Shown: positions 15,687 through 22,187 of the stretch, piece after piece
How positions within the stretch are numbered: the first letter of the stretch is position 1
Layout of the letters: every line of letters starts with the position of its first letter
NCBI GenBank assembly: GCA_964462985.1
Contig: CAYXAA010000054.1
Coordinates: forward strand, 1 to 22,187
Source of the DNA: CAYXAA01 sp964462985
Lineage (GTDB): Bacteria; Pseudomonadota; Alphaproteobacteria; Rhizobiales; Stappiaceae
Length of the DNA: 22,187 nt
Direction: 5' to 3'
Translations under genes and position numbers: made by a program
The notes under the pieces: generated by a model
The model's database searches: none
Told to the model about the DNA's origin: nothing
Seen by the model: only the letters and a program-made list of their open reading frames with translations

Positions 15687-15756
15687 CGGGTTTCGCACCA
15701 CGGCTTCGCTGTGCGCGGCCCGTGACGGCCGGGGAAATGTCGCCCCGCGTGGCCGT
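15687..15756. repeat. Two tandem hairpins in the operon gap (REP-like)
   Basis: Hairpin A: CGGG (15687-15690) and CGCAC (15694-15698) pair with GTGCG (15711-15715) and CCCG (15719-15722). Hairpin B: ACGGCC-GGGG (15725-15734) pairs with CCCC (15743-15746) and GGCCGT (15751-15756), with a GCGT bulge. The first is preceded by CTGGATCCCGGG, which reminds me of dispersed palindromic repeats in rhizobial genomes; I cannot test copy number here. Confidence 0.45.
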
Positions 15757-15792
15757 TCGCCGATCATGTCATCCGATCCACCCAAACCCGGC

Positions 15793-15828
15793 CACGCCGG
15801 CCCGAGGCAAACGCCCCGGCCCGGCGTG
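15793..15828. terminator. Hairpin directly after the binding-protein gene
   Basis: CACGCCGG (15793-15800) pairs perfectly with CCGGCGTG (15821-15828), and inner CC/GG bases extend the stem. It starts 8 nt beyond the TGA of the leftward binding-protein gene. No T-run follows, so it is best read as a 3'-protecting or partial-termination hairpin of the kind often found after binding-protein genes in ABC operons. Confidence 0.6.
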
Positions 15829-15835
15829 AGGTCCA

Positions 15836-17524
15836 TCAGGATTTCCAGACCTTGTTGAACTGGTGGTACTGGGTCGGGTGGGCCGGATAGCCATGCACCG
15901 CCTTGGACGCCATGCAGTAAACCGGTCGCCACAGCGGCAGGACCATGATCGATGCGTCCTGCAGGATCTTCGAGGCCTTCACGAGCTTGCCCTTGCGCTC
16001 CTCGGCGTCGAGCGTTGCCTCTGCCTCGTCCAGTGCTGCGTCGAACTCTGCCGACGCGAAGCCGGATTCATTCCACGGCACACCCGTCCGATAGCCGAGC
16101 GACATCACCATGGTGCCGAGCGGGCGGTGGGTCCAGGCGGTCGCGCCGAACGGCGTTTGCGTCCAGATCTCCCAATACTTTGACGCTGGAATGACGTTGA
16201 CATTCAGCCTGATGCCAGCCTCCTGAAGCTGGTCACGCATCGCTTCTGCAACCGTCTGGTGCCAGGGGCCATCGGTGTTGCCGACGTCGATCGTCACCTC
16301 GATGCCATCGGGATAGCCGGCTTCGGCAAGCAGCTTCTTGGCACCCTCGACATCCCGCTTCAGAGGCGGCAGAGCCTCGTAATCCGGATGTACCGGCGCG
16401 ACGTGGAAGTTCTGGCCGACGTCGCCGCCCTCGGGATAGACCAGCGGCTTGATCGCCTCGTTGTCGACCGCCATCGTCACGGCCTTGCGGACACGTTCGT
16501 CGTCGAACGGCTTCGCGTCGACCCTCATGCGGCAGCAAAGCGTCTGGGCGGTCCTGGCGGAGATGATGTTGCCATCGATCGCCTTGGCGAGTTCCATCTG
16601 CTCCACGCCGAAGTCGTAGATCGCGTCGACGTCGCCGCCGGCGAAGGCGGTGAGCTGATTGTCGGCGTCGAAATGGTAGTAGTGGATCTCGTCGAGGTAG
16701 ACCTTGCCGCCCCAGTACTCGAACGGCTGGCCGCCGACTTCGGTGACGCGCTTCAGGATCGACTTGTCGCCGACCACATTCTCCACAATCGTGTAGGCGC
16801 CGGTGCCATTGATCGCGTTGTCGAGCGGCGGCTTGAAGTCGCGGTGCAAGATCGCGGTCGGGTAGTTGTACAGATCCTCCGGGAAGGACAGAACCGGCTT
16901 CGTCAGATTGAAGCGGATGGTGTGGTCGTCGATAATCTCGATCGCGCCCGGAATCAGGCTCTTCTTGCCGTCCTTATCCTCGACCATCGCCGAGACGGAA
17001 GACAGGCCGATATTGGACGAGCCAAGGTCGGGGTTGGTCCAACGCTCGAAGTTGAACTTCACGTCCTCGGAGGTGAAGTCGTCACCGTTGTGCCACTTGA
17101 CGCCCTTGCGCAGGTAGAACGTCCAGGTCTTGAGGTCGTCGGACGCCTCCCATCTTTCAGCCAGCATCGGCCGCGTGACGTTGTCCGGGCCGGTCATGGC
17201 GAGATATTCGACCATGTGACGGGTCTGGTTCGAGGCCTGCGTCCAGGAGAACGTCGCCGGATCGTCGATCTTCTGGACCTGCATCGCGACCTTCAGAATA
17301 CCGCCGGTCTTGGCCTCGGGATCGTCAGGCGGGAACGGCAGATTGTTCGCGTCATCGGCGAGTGCCGGTATCGGCAGCCCCGCCATGCCGTAAGCGGCGG
17401 AGGCCGTCACGCCGAGAAGGGCCGCGATCCGCACGAATTCGCGCCGGCTCATCCGCCCTTTCCCGACAAGGTCAAGCGCCTCACCGACCTTCGGATGAAT
17501 GCGTTTCGACTGATCGTTCGTCAT
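15836..17524 (-). CDS. Tat-exported family-5 extracellular solute-binding protein of the ABC importer
   Basis: A 562-residue periplasmic receptor and the first gene of the importer operon. A twin-arginine signal is visible: SRREF at 26-30, hydrophobic region to about 50, then PIPALA-DD (cut near 56). Export by Tat means the protein folds before crossing. The SBP_bac_5 core shows LAERWEASDDLKTWTFYLRKG, VKWHNGDDFTSEDVKFNFERW and GTGAYTIVENVVGD. I chose ATG 17524 because GGTGGAGG lies upstream and the Tat signal is placed normally; the reading frame is open further upstream to 17701 but without export logic. Divergent to it are an MttB-like methyltransferase and a DMGDH-like gene, which suggests the ligand may be an N-methylated compound. 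The family also binds peptides, opines and some galactosides, so the ligand remains open. Confidence 0.93.
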   Translation of the reverse strand: MTNDQSKRIHPKVGEALDLVGKGRMSRREFVRIAALLGVTASAAYGMAGLPIPALADDANNLPFPPDDPEAKTGGILKVAMQVQKIDDPATFSWTQASNQTRHMVEYLAMTGPDNVTRPMLAERWEASDDLKTWTFYLRKGVKWHNGDDFTSEDVKFNFERWTNPDLGSSNIGLSSVSAMVEDKDGKKSLIPGAIEIIDDHTIRFNLTKPVLSFPEDLYNYPTAILHRDFKPPLDNAINGTGAYTIVENVVGDKSILKRVTEVGGQPFEYWGGKVYLDEIHYYHFDADNQLTAFAGGDVDAIYDFGVEQMELAKAIDGNIISARTAQTLCCRMRVDAKPFDDERVRKAVTMAVDNEAIKPLVYPEGGDVGQNFHVAPVHPDYEALPPLKRDVEGAKKLLAEAGYPDGIEVTIDVGNTDGPWHQTVAEAMRDQLQEAGIRLNVNVIPASKYWEIWTQTPFGATAWTHRPLGTMVMSLGYRTGVPWNESGFASAEFDAALDEAEATLDAEERKGKLVKASKILQDASIMVLPLWRPVYCMASKAVHGYPAHPTQYHQFNKVWKS

Positions 17525-17550
17525 AGATGCTTTAATCCTCCACCTCTTGT

Positions 17551-17639
17551 CATTGCCTGTCGCGATCGGCCCGCCGGACGTTTCCGTGCGGGAACGACAT
17601 GCGCCGCCGGCCTTGGCACCGCGGCATGACAGGCAAATG
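17551..17639 (-). promoter_or_regulatory. Structured 5' leader of the binding-protein mRNA
   Basis: CATTGCCTGTC (17551-17561) and GACAGGCAAATG (17628-17639) pair over 11 bp with one bulged base. They enclose 66 nt with an inner hairpin, CGTTTCC (17579-17585) / GGGAACG (17590-17596), loop GTGC. The base of the stem is only about 10 nt from the GGTGGAGG ribosome site of the leftward gene. A cis-acting leader (riboswitch or protein-bound) is possible. I recognise no known riboswitch core, including cobalamin and glycine types. Confidence 0.4.
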
Positions 17640-17702
17640 TGTGCCCCGTTCGGGACCCCTCTTGGTCGGTATTCCCCCGTTGCGTCCGGCCCGTGCTGCA
17701 AG

Positions 17703-17716
17703 ATCGGCGCGCCGAT
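17703..17716. promoter_or_regulatory. Perfect 14-bp palindrome in the divergent region
   Basis: ATCGGCG joins CGCCGAT with no spacer. It stands roughly central between the two operons and may be a site for a dimeric regulator. No regulator gene lies in this part of the window. Confidence 0.35.
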
Positions 17717-17762
17717 TGCTTACGTGCCTCGTCGGTGACGACCCTCACGCGCCGTCCAACCG

Positions 17763-17802
17763 ACCTGCCACAGGTTAGCACGCATACTGGTAGGTTTGGC
17801 AA
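17763..17802 (-). promoter_or_regulatory. Candidate promoter and overlapping operator for the ABC operon
   Basis: On the minus strand TTGCCA (17797-17802, 5 of 6 matches to the -35 consensus) and GCTAAC (17774-17779, 3 of 6 to the -10) are separated by 17 bp. The inverted repeat ACCTG-CCA-CAGGT (17763-17775) overlaps the downstream edge of the -10, where a repressor would act. This is pattern matching by eye and weak at the -10. Confidence 0.25.
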
Positions 17803-18042
17803 AGCCTTCGGTCAGTTTTTTTTGATTTCAGGAGTTCGAATGTCGGTCTCATGCAAAATCAGGTCGCATAACCGATATCGCCTTCTGGCTTCCTCCACAG
17901 CTACTGTTGACCGCGTTATCCTGTAATCACGCGATCGGTTGCGCGGGGGCGACATCGTTTGTCTTGAATTCGTCACTAGTTCTTTGAGAGCCTTCGATGG
18001 GATCAGCCGAGCGATAGTCGTTTCGGCATTTGGAGCCAGTGA

Positions 18043-19632
18043 ATGTCCGACGAAGACATGGCACCAGACGCTGCTGTGGCGGCGCTGGATGGGGGGGCGG
18101 GCCGCCGCGGACGAAGGGGACGCCGGGGGTTGGAGCGGGTGCAACCGCTCGTCGAACAGAAACCGTTTCGGCCAAGAAAGAACCCGTATCGACCGGTCGA
18201 GGCCGTCTCTGCGGACGAGCTCGAGGCTATCCACAACGCCTCGCTGACGGTGCTCGAAGACATCGGTATCGACTTCATCAATGCCGAGGCGAAGGCGATT
18301 CTCAAGGCCGCCGGCGCGACGATTTCGCCCGAATCGGACCGGGTCCGGCTCGATCGGGGCCTGGTGATGGAGGCGATCGCCAAGGCGCCATCCGAATTCA
18401 CGATGCATGCCCGCAACCCGGCGCACAATCTGCGTTTCGGCGGCGATGCCGTCATCTTCAGCTCGGTTGCCAGCGCGCCGAACTGCGTTGACGCGGACAA
18501 AGGACGCCGGCCAGGCAACCGCGAGGATTTCCGCAACCTCGTCAAGCTGTCGCAGTATTTCAACGTGATCGACCTCAACGGCGGCTATCCGGTCGAGCCG
18601 GTTGATCTGCATCCCAGCATCCGTCACCTCGAATGCCTGTCGGACATCGCCACGCTGACCGACAAGGTGTTCCACATCTATTCGCTCGGACGCGAGCGCA
18701 ACCTCGACGGCATGGAAATCGCGCGCATCGTGCACCGCCTGTCCGAGGAGGTGTTCGACCAGACGCCCTGCGTGCTGTCGATCATCAACTCGTCCTCGCC
18801 GCTGCGCCTGGACACGCCGATGCTTCAGGGCATCATCGAGATGGCGCGCCGCGGCCAAGTCATCGTGCTTACTCCGTTCACCCTGGCCGGCGCCATGGCG
18901 CCGGTGACGGTCGCCGGCGCCCTTGTGCAGCAGAATGCCGAAGCGCTCGCCGGCCTCGCCTTTGCCCAGCTCGTGCGACCGGGAGCACCGGTGGTCTACG
19001 GCGGCTTCACCTCGAACGTCGACATGCGATCCGGTGCCCCGGCCTTCGGCACGCCGGAATACATCAAGTCCGCCCTGGTTGGCGGCCAGCTCGCCCGGCG
19101 CTATGGCCTGCCCTACCGCACCTCTGCCGTCTGCGCCGCTAACACGGTCGACGCCCAGGCGGCCTACGAGACGGTGTTCTCGCTGTGGGGTGCTATCAAC
19201 GGCGGCGGCAACCTCATCAAGCACGCCGCCGGCTGGCTCGAGGGCGGGCTGTCGGCCGGCTTCGAGAAATTCATCGTCGACGTCGACCTGCTGCAGATGG
19301 TCGACGCCTATATGGAGCCCCTCGTCGTCGACGACGCCTCGCTCGCCATCGACGCCATCCGCGACGTTGGCCCCGGCGGCCATTTCTTCGGAACCGCCCA
19401 CACCCAGGCCCGCTACAAGGATGCCTTCTACGCCCCGATCATCTCGGACTGGCGCAACTACGAGACCTGGCAGGAGGCGGGTCGGCCGACGGCGTATGAA
19501 AAGGCCAACCGCCTCTACAAGGCCGTGCTGGCAGACTACCAGCCGCCGCCGATGGACCCGGCCGTCGCCGAAGAGCTTGCCGCCTTCGTCGCCAAGCGCA
19601 AGGAAGAGGGCGGCGCGCCGACGGATTTCTGA
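18043..19632 (+). CDS. Trimethylamine methyltransferase (MttB) superfamily protein, non-pyrrolysine
   Basis: A 529-residue cytosolic member of the MttB superfamily (COG5598), whose studied members move a methyl group from a quaternary amine (glycine betaine, proline betaine, carnitine) or trimethylamine to a corrinoid protein. Family features are the TIM-barrel body beginning SADELEAIHNASLTVLEDIGIDF (56-78), FTLAGAMAPVTVAGALVQQNAEALAG, and VVYGGFTSNVDMRSGAPAFGTPE followed by DAQAAYETVF. The frame has no internal TAG, so it cannot contain pyrrolysine and should resemble MtgB-type enzymes rather than true MttB. The first 50 residues are an unusual low-complexity, Arg/Gly-rich tail (GRRGRRGRRG). 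GGAG eight nt before ATG 18043 supports the start. No corrinoid-protein gene lies beside it. The DMGDH-like gene follows after 65 nt, in one operon. The substrate is not known. Confidence 0.9.
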   Translation: MSDEDMAPDAAVAALDGGAGRRGRRGRRGLERVQPLVEQKPFRPRKNPYRPVEAVSADELEAIHNASLTVLEDIGIDFINAEAKAILKAAGATISPESDRVRLDRGLVMEAIAKAPSEFTMHARNPAHNLRFGGDAVIFSSVASAPNCVDADKGRRPGNREDFRNLVKLSQYFNVIDLNGGYPVEPVDLHPSIRHLECLSDIATLTDKVFHIYSLGRERNLDGMEIARIVHRLSEEVFDQTPCVLSIINSSSPLRLDTPMLQGIIEMARRGQVIVLTPFTLAGAMAPVTVAGALVQQNAEALAGLAFAQLVRPGAPVVYGGFTSNVDMRSGAPAFGTPEYIKSALVGGQLARRYGLPYRTSAVCAANTVDAQAAYETVFSLWGAINGGGNLIKHAAGWLEGGLSAGFEKFIVDVDLLQMVDAYMEPLVVDDASLAIDAIRDVGPGGHFFGTAHTQARYKDAFYAPIISDWRNYETWQEAGRPTAYEKANRLYKAVLADYQPPPMDPAVAEELAAFVAKRKEEGGAPTDF

Positions 19633-19697
19633 CGGCCGTTCTGCGGTCACGGGCTAAACTCGCACCCAAGCATCAGCACACCAAGGGGAACAACCGC

Positions 19698-22133
19698 ATG
19701 AAATCCCATGCCCAGGTGGTCGTGATCGGCGGCGGCGTCGTCGGCTGCAGCGTGCTCTACCATCTGACCAAGCTCGGCTGGAAGGACGTCGTCCTCGTCG
19801 AGCGCGACGAACTTACCTCCGGCTCGTCCTGGCACGCCGCCGGCGGGTTTCACACGCTGAACGGCGACCCCAACGTTGCCCAGCTGCAGAGCTACACCGT
19901 CTCGCTCTACAAGGAGATCGAGGAGATCTCCGGCCAATCATGCTCGCTGCACCTGACCGGCGGCGTCATGCTGGCCGACACCCCCGAGCGCATGGATTTC
20001 CTGCGCATGGCCCAGGCCAAGGGCCGCTACCTCGGCATGGAGCTCGAGATCATCTCGGTTTCCGACGCCAAGAAGCTGTTTCCGTTGCTCGAGGAGCGCC
20101 ATTTCGTCGGCGCGCTGTGGGATCCGATCGAGGGCCATCTCGACCCCTCCGGCACCACCCATGCCTACGCCAAGGCTGCCCGCGTCAACGGGGCCGAAGT
20201 CTACCGCTTCACCAAAGTCGAGGAGTTGAACCCGCGGACCGATGGCGGCTGGGACGTCGTCACCAACAAAGGTACCATCGTCGCCGAGCACGTCGTCAAC
20301 GCCGGTGGACTGTGGGCGCGCGAGGTCGGCCGCATGGTCGGCCTCGAACTGCCGATCCTCGCCATGGAGCACATGTATCTCTTGACCGAGGACATGCCCG
20401 AGGTTGCCGCCCATAACGCCGAGACCGGCAAGGAACTGGTCGGTGTGCTCGACTTCGGCGGCGAGATCTACACCCGCCAGGAGGGCCGCGGCGTGCTGCT
20501 CGGCACCTATGAGCAGGCCTGCAAGCCGTGGAGCCCGAAGGTCACGCCCTGGGACTTCGGCCACGAGCTGCTCGAGCCCGACCTCGACCGCATTGCGCCT
20601 TCGCTGGAGATCGGCTTCAAGCACTTCCCGGCGCTGGAGCACACCGGCATCAAGAAGGTGATCAACGGCCCCTTTACCTTCGCGCCTGATGGCAACCCGC
20701 TGGTCGGCCCGGTCCGGGGCCTGAGGAACTTCTGGGTCGCGTGCGGCGTCATGGCCGGCTTCAGTCAGGGCGGCGGAGTCGGCCTCACCCTTGCCAACTG
20801 GATGATCGACGGCGACCCCGGCTACGACATCTGGGGGATGGACGTCGCCCGCTACGGTCCCTGGGCCACCCTCTCCTACACCAATGCCAAGGTACGCGAG
20901 AACTATGCCCGCCGGTTCCGCATCCGGTTCCCCAACGAGGAGCTGCCGGCTGCGCGTCCGCACCAGACCACGCCGCTTTATGATCGCATGCTCGCCCAGG
21001 GCGCGGTCATGGGTGATTCGTGGGGCCTGGAAACGCCACTGTGGTTCGCGCCGGAAGGCATCGAGCCCAAGGACATCGTCTCGTTCCACCGCTCCAACGA
21101 TTTTCCCTTCGTCAAGGCGGAGTGTCTTGCCGTGCGCGACGCCGTCGGCGTGACCGAGACCGCAAACTTCGCCAAGTACGAGATCACCGGCGCGGGCGCG
21201 GAGGCCTTCCTGTCGCGGCTGATGACCAACCGCATGCCGAAGACCGGCCGAATCGTCCTGACGCCGATGCTCAACGAGCGCGGCAAGCTGATCGGCGACT
21301 TCACCATCGCCAAGATGGATGAAGGCCAGTTCTACATGTGGGGCTCGAGCCAGGCCGAGATTCACCACATGCGCTGGTTCGACAAGCACCTGCCGGCCGA
21401 CGGCTCGGTCAAGGTCCGCGCCATCAACCTCGGCTGGGTCGGCCTCTCGATCGCCGGGCCACGGGCCCGCGACGTGCTCGAGCGAATCACCTGGGACGAC
21501 GTCTCAAACGATGCCTTCCGCTTCATGGACGTGCGCAGGATGGACGTCGCCCGCGCGCCCTGCATCGTCAACCGCATCACCTATACCGGCGACCTCGGCT
21601 ACGAGATCTGGATGGCGCCGGAGTATCAGCGCCGGGTCTATGACGCGATCATGGACGCCGGCGCCGAATTCGGCATCGCCAATTTCGGCATGCGCGCCCT
21701 GCTCTGTCTCCGGCTGGAAAAGAACTTCGGCACCTGGTTCCGCGAGTTCCGCCCGATCTACGGCCCCTACGAGGCCGATCTCGGCCGCTTCGTCGACCTG
21801 AAGAAGGGCGACTTCATCGGCCGCGCCGCCGCGCTCGCGGAAAAGGAAGCCGGCCCCAAGCGCAAGCGCGTCACCTTCGTCATCGACGCGGCGGACGCCG
21901 ACGCCCTTGGCGACGAGCCGATCTGGCACGACGGCAAGGTGGTCGGCTGGATCACCTCCGGCGGCTACGGTCACTTCGTCGATGCCTCGCTGGCCCAGGG
22001 CTACGTGCCCGCAGAGCTCGCCGGCATCACCGAGCCCGGCGCCTTCGAGATCGAACTGATCGGCGACAAGCGCAAGGCGCGAATCATCACGGAGCCGCTG
22101 TTTGACCCGAAGGCGGAGCGGATGCGGATGTAG
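19698..22133 (+). CDS. FAD/folate-dependent oxidative demethylase, dimethylglycine/sarcosine dehydrogenase-like (GcvT family)
   Basis: An 811-residue two-part enzyme. The N-terminal half (about 1-390) is a DAO-type FAD domain with VIGGGVVGCS (9-18), the acidic end of the second strand (VLVERD) and SSWHAAG (43-49). The histidine there (His46) matches the residue that carries covalent FAD in dimethylglycine and sarcosine dehydrogenases. The second half (about 430-805) is an aminomethyltransferase (GcvT) fold with a C-terminal barrel, which in the family binds tetrahydrofolate and traps the released one-carbon unit. Length fits the family (about 800-850). AAGGGG lies 8 nt before ATG 19698. It follows the MttB-like gene in one operon, so it probably oxidises the tertiary or secondary amine produced by that enzyme. 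The exact substrate is open. Cytosolic; electrons go to an acceptor not encoded here. Confidence 0.92.
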   Translation: MKSHAQVVVIGGGVVGCSVLYHLTKLGWKDVVLVERDELTSGSSWHAAGGFHTLNGDPNVAQLQSYTVSLYKEIEEISGQSCSLHLTGGVMLADTPERMDFLRMAQAKGRYLGMELEIISVSDAKKLFPLLEERHFVGALWDPIEGHLDPSGTTHAYAKAARVNGAEVYRFTKVEELNPRTDGGWDVVTNKGTIVAEHVVNAGGLWAREVGRMVGLELPILAMEHMYLLTEDMPEVAAHNAETGKELVGVLDFGGEIYTRQEGRGVLLGTYEQACKPWSPKVTPWDFGHELLEPDLDRIAPSLEIGFKHFPALEHTGIKKVINGPFTFAPDGNPLVGPVRGLRNFWVACGVMAGFSQGGGVGLTLANWMIDGDPGYDIWGMDVARYGPWATLSYTNAKVRENYARRFRIRFPNEELPAARPHQTTPLYDRMLAQGAVMGDSWGLETPLWFAPEGIEPKDIVSFHRSNDFPFVKAECLAVRDAVGVTETANFAKYEITGAGAEAFLSRLMTNRMPKTGRIVLTPMLNERGKLIGDFTIAKMDEGQFYMWGSSQAEIHHMRWFDKHLPADGSVKVRAINLGWVGLSIAGPRARDVLERITWDDVSNDAFRFMDVRRMDVARAPCIVNRITYTGDLGYEIWMAPEYQRRVYDAIMDAGAEFGIANFGMRALLCLRLEKNFGTWFREFRPIYGPYEADLGRFVDLKKGDFIGRAAALAEKEAGPKRKRVTFVIDAADADALGDEPIWHDGKVVGWITSGGYGHFVDASLAQGYVPAELAGITEPGAFEIELIGDKRKARIITEPLFDPKAERMRM

Positions 22134-22145
22134 GGCCTTGCCCTA
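22131..22145 (+). terminator. Short hairpin overlapping the stop codon of the DMGDH-like gene
   Basis: TAGGGC (22131-22136, including the stop codon) pairs with GCCCTA (22140-22145) around a CTT loop. No T-run follows, so it is a weak candidate for the operon end. Confidence 0.3.
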
Positions 22146-22187
22146 CCCGGCCCTCACTCCGCGCTCGCGAAAGCTTTCCACCACGTG
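22146..22187. other. Window edge, possibly the tail of a leftward gene
   Basis: Only 42 bases remain. On the minus strand a frame reading TWWKAFASAE then stop (TCA at 22154-22156) could be the C-terminus of a convergent gene. This is too short to support. Confidence 0.12.

Larger units (their letters stand above)
15433..15835. other. Long structured intercistronic region between binding-protein and permease genes
   Basis: This 403-bp stretch has no convincing gene on either strand. It carries at least four separate inverted repeats (listed individually) along most of its length, so the message between the two genes should be highly folded. It probably lets the binding protein be made in excess over the membrane parts. 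Confidence 0.6.
17525..18042. other. Divergent control region between ABC importer operon and methyltransferase operon
   Basis: This 518-bp region contains no gene I can support. The left third (17551-17639) is the structured leader of the binding-protein message. The middle has two short palindromes (17703-17716, 17763-17775). The right half (about 17800-18040) is clearly more AT-rich, with a run of eight T at 17816-17823, and should hold the rightward promoter. Confidence 0.6.

Noticed and set aside
15467..15829. Small rightward gene in the operon gap
   Set aside because: The 120-residue frame has biased composition, no ribosome site and crosses the hairpins; no family was recognised.
17525..17700. 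Cobalamin or glycine riboswitch upstream of the binding-protein gene
   Set aside because: I looked for a B12 box and glycine-aptamer-like core on the leader strand and found neither, although the leader is structured.
17525..17701. N-terminal extension of the binding protein from an ATG at 17701
   Set aside because: It would put 59 extra residues before the Tat signal. The ATG at 17524 has a GGTGGAGG site upstream and a normal signal position.
17793..17823. Rightward intrinsic terminator or small-RNA end before a run of eight T
   Set aside because: The only stem (GGTTT/AAGCC with one G-U pair) is weak and ends 9 nt before the T-run, and no rightward gene precedes it.
18043..19632. Pyrrolysine-containing MttB
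   Set aside because: The frame runs without any TAG from start to its TGA stop.
17812..19650. 612-codon leftward frame opposite the MttB-like gene
   Set aside because: Antisense to a strongly recognised gene, without a plausible product or ribosome site.
19938..21389. 483-codon leftward frame opposite the DMGDH-like gene
   Set aside because: Its length comes from codon bias of the sense gene; no domain is seen.

Overview
The window is GC-rich chromosomal DNA from an alphaproteobacterium, most likely of the Hyphomicrobiales (Rhizobiales) group. The evidence is an IalB-family gene fragment, a microcin-C-type (YejA-like) binding protein, peptide/opine-class ABC uptake genes, De Ley-Doudoroff genes (dgoK, dgoA) and a paired MttB-like methyltransferase and dimethylglycine-dehydrogenase-like flavoprotein. 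There are no tRNA or rRNA genes, insertion sequences, CRISPR arrays or phage genes. Base composition looks even throughout.

Left part (1-4867). A truncated IalB-family gene reads leftward off the edge. Diverging from it is a rightward group: a YejA-like periplasmic binding protein without its own permease, a strongly degenerate member of the ANL (acyl-CoA synthetase) superfamily, and a FrnE/DsbA-type thiol oxidoreductase. It ends at a perfect 13-bp hairpin shared with the convergent efflux operon.

Centre-left (4869-8796). A leftward emrA-emrB efflux pair (HlyD-type adaptor plus DHA2-type MFS pump) faces a rightward TetR/AcrR repressor gene. The 433-bp space between them holds two related palindromes just upstream of emrA. 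These are the likely repressor sites.

Centre (8892-17524). One leftward train runs Tat-exported family-5 binding protein, DppB-like permease, DppC-like permease with two extra N-terminal membrane segments, fused double ATPase, PPOX-type flavoprotein, dgoK, dgoA. The last three are tightly packed (7-nt overlap, 10-nt gap). The ABC genes are separated by gaps rich in hairpins, the largest being 403 bp after the binding-protein gene. The messenger of the binding protein begins with a structured leader.

Right part (18043-22133). Divergent from the transporter is a two-gene rightward operon: a non-pyrrolysine MttB-superfamily methyltransferase and an 811-residue FAD/folate oxidative demethylase of the DMGDH/SarDH type.

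The most interesting system is the 11.2-22.1 kb block. A peptide-class ABC importer shares a 518-bp control region with enzymes that could remove methyl groups one after another from a quaternary amine: corrinoid-type transfer first, then flavin/folate-dependent oxidation. My working hypothesis is an uptake-and-demethylation pathway for an unidentified N-methylated compound. The dgo genes at the far end of the leftward train leave a sugar-acid or galactoside substrate as the rival reading. No corrinoid protein, reductive activator or galactonate dehydratase lies in the window.
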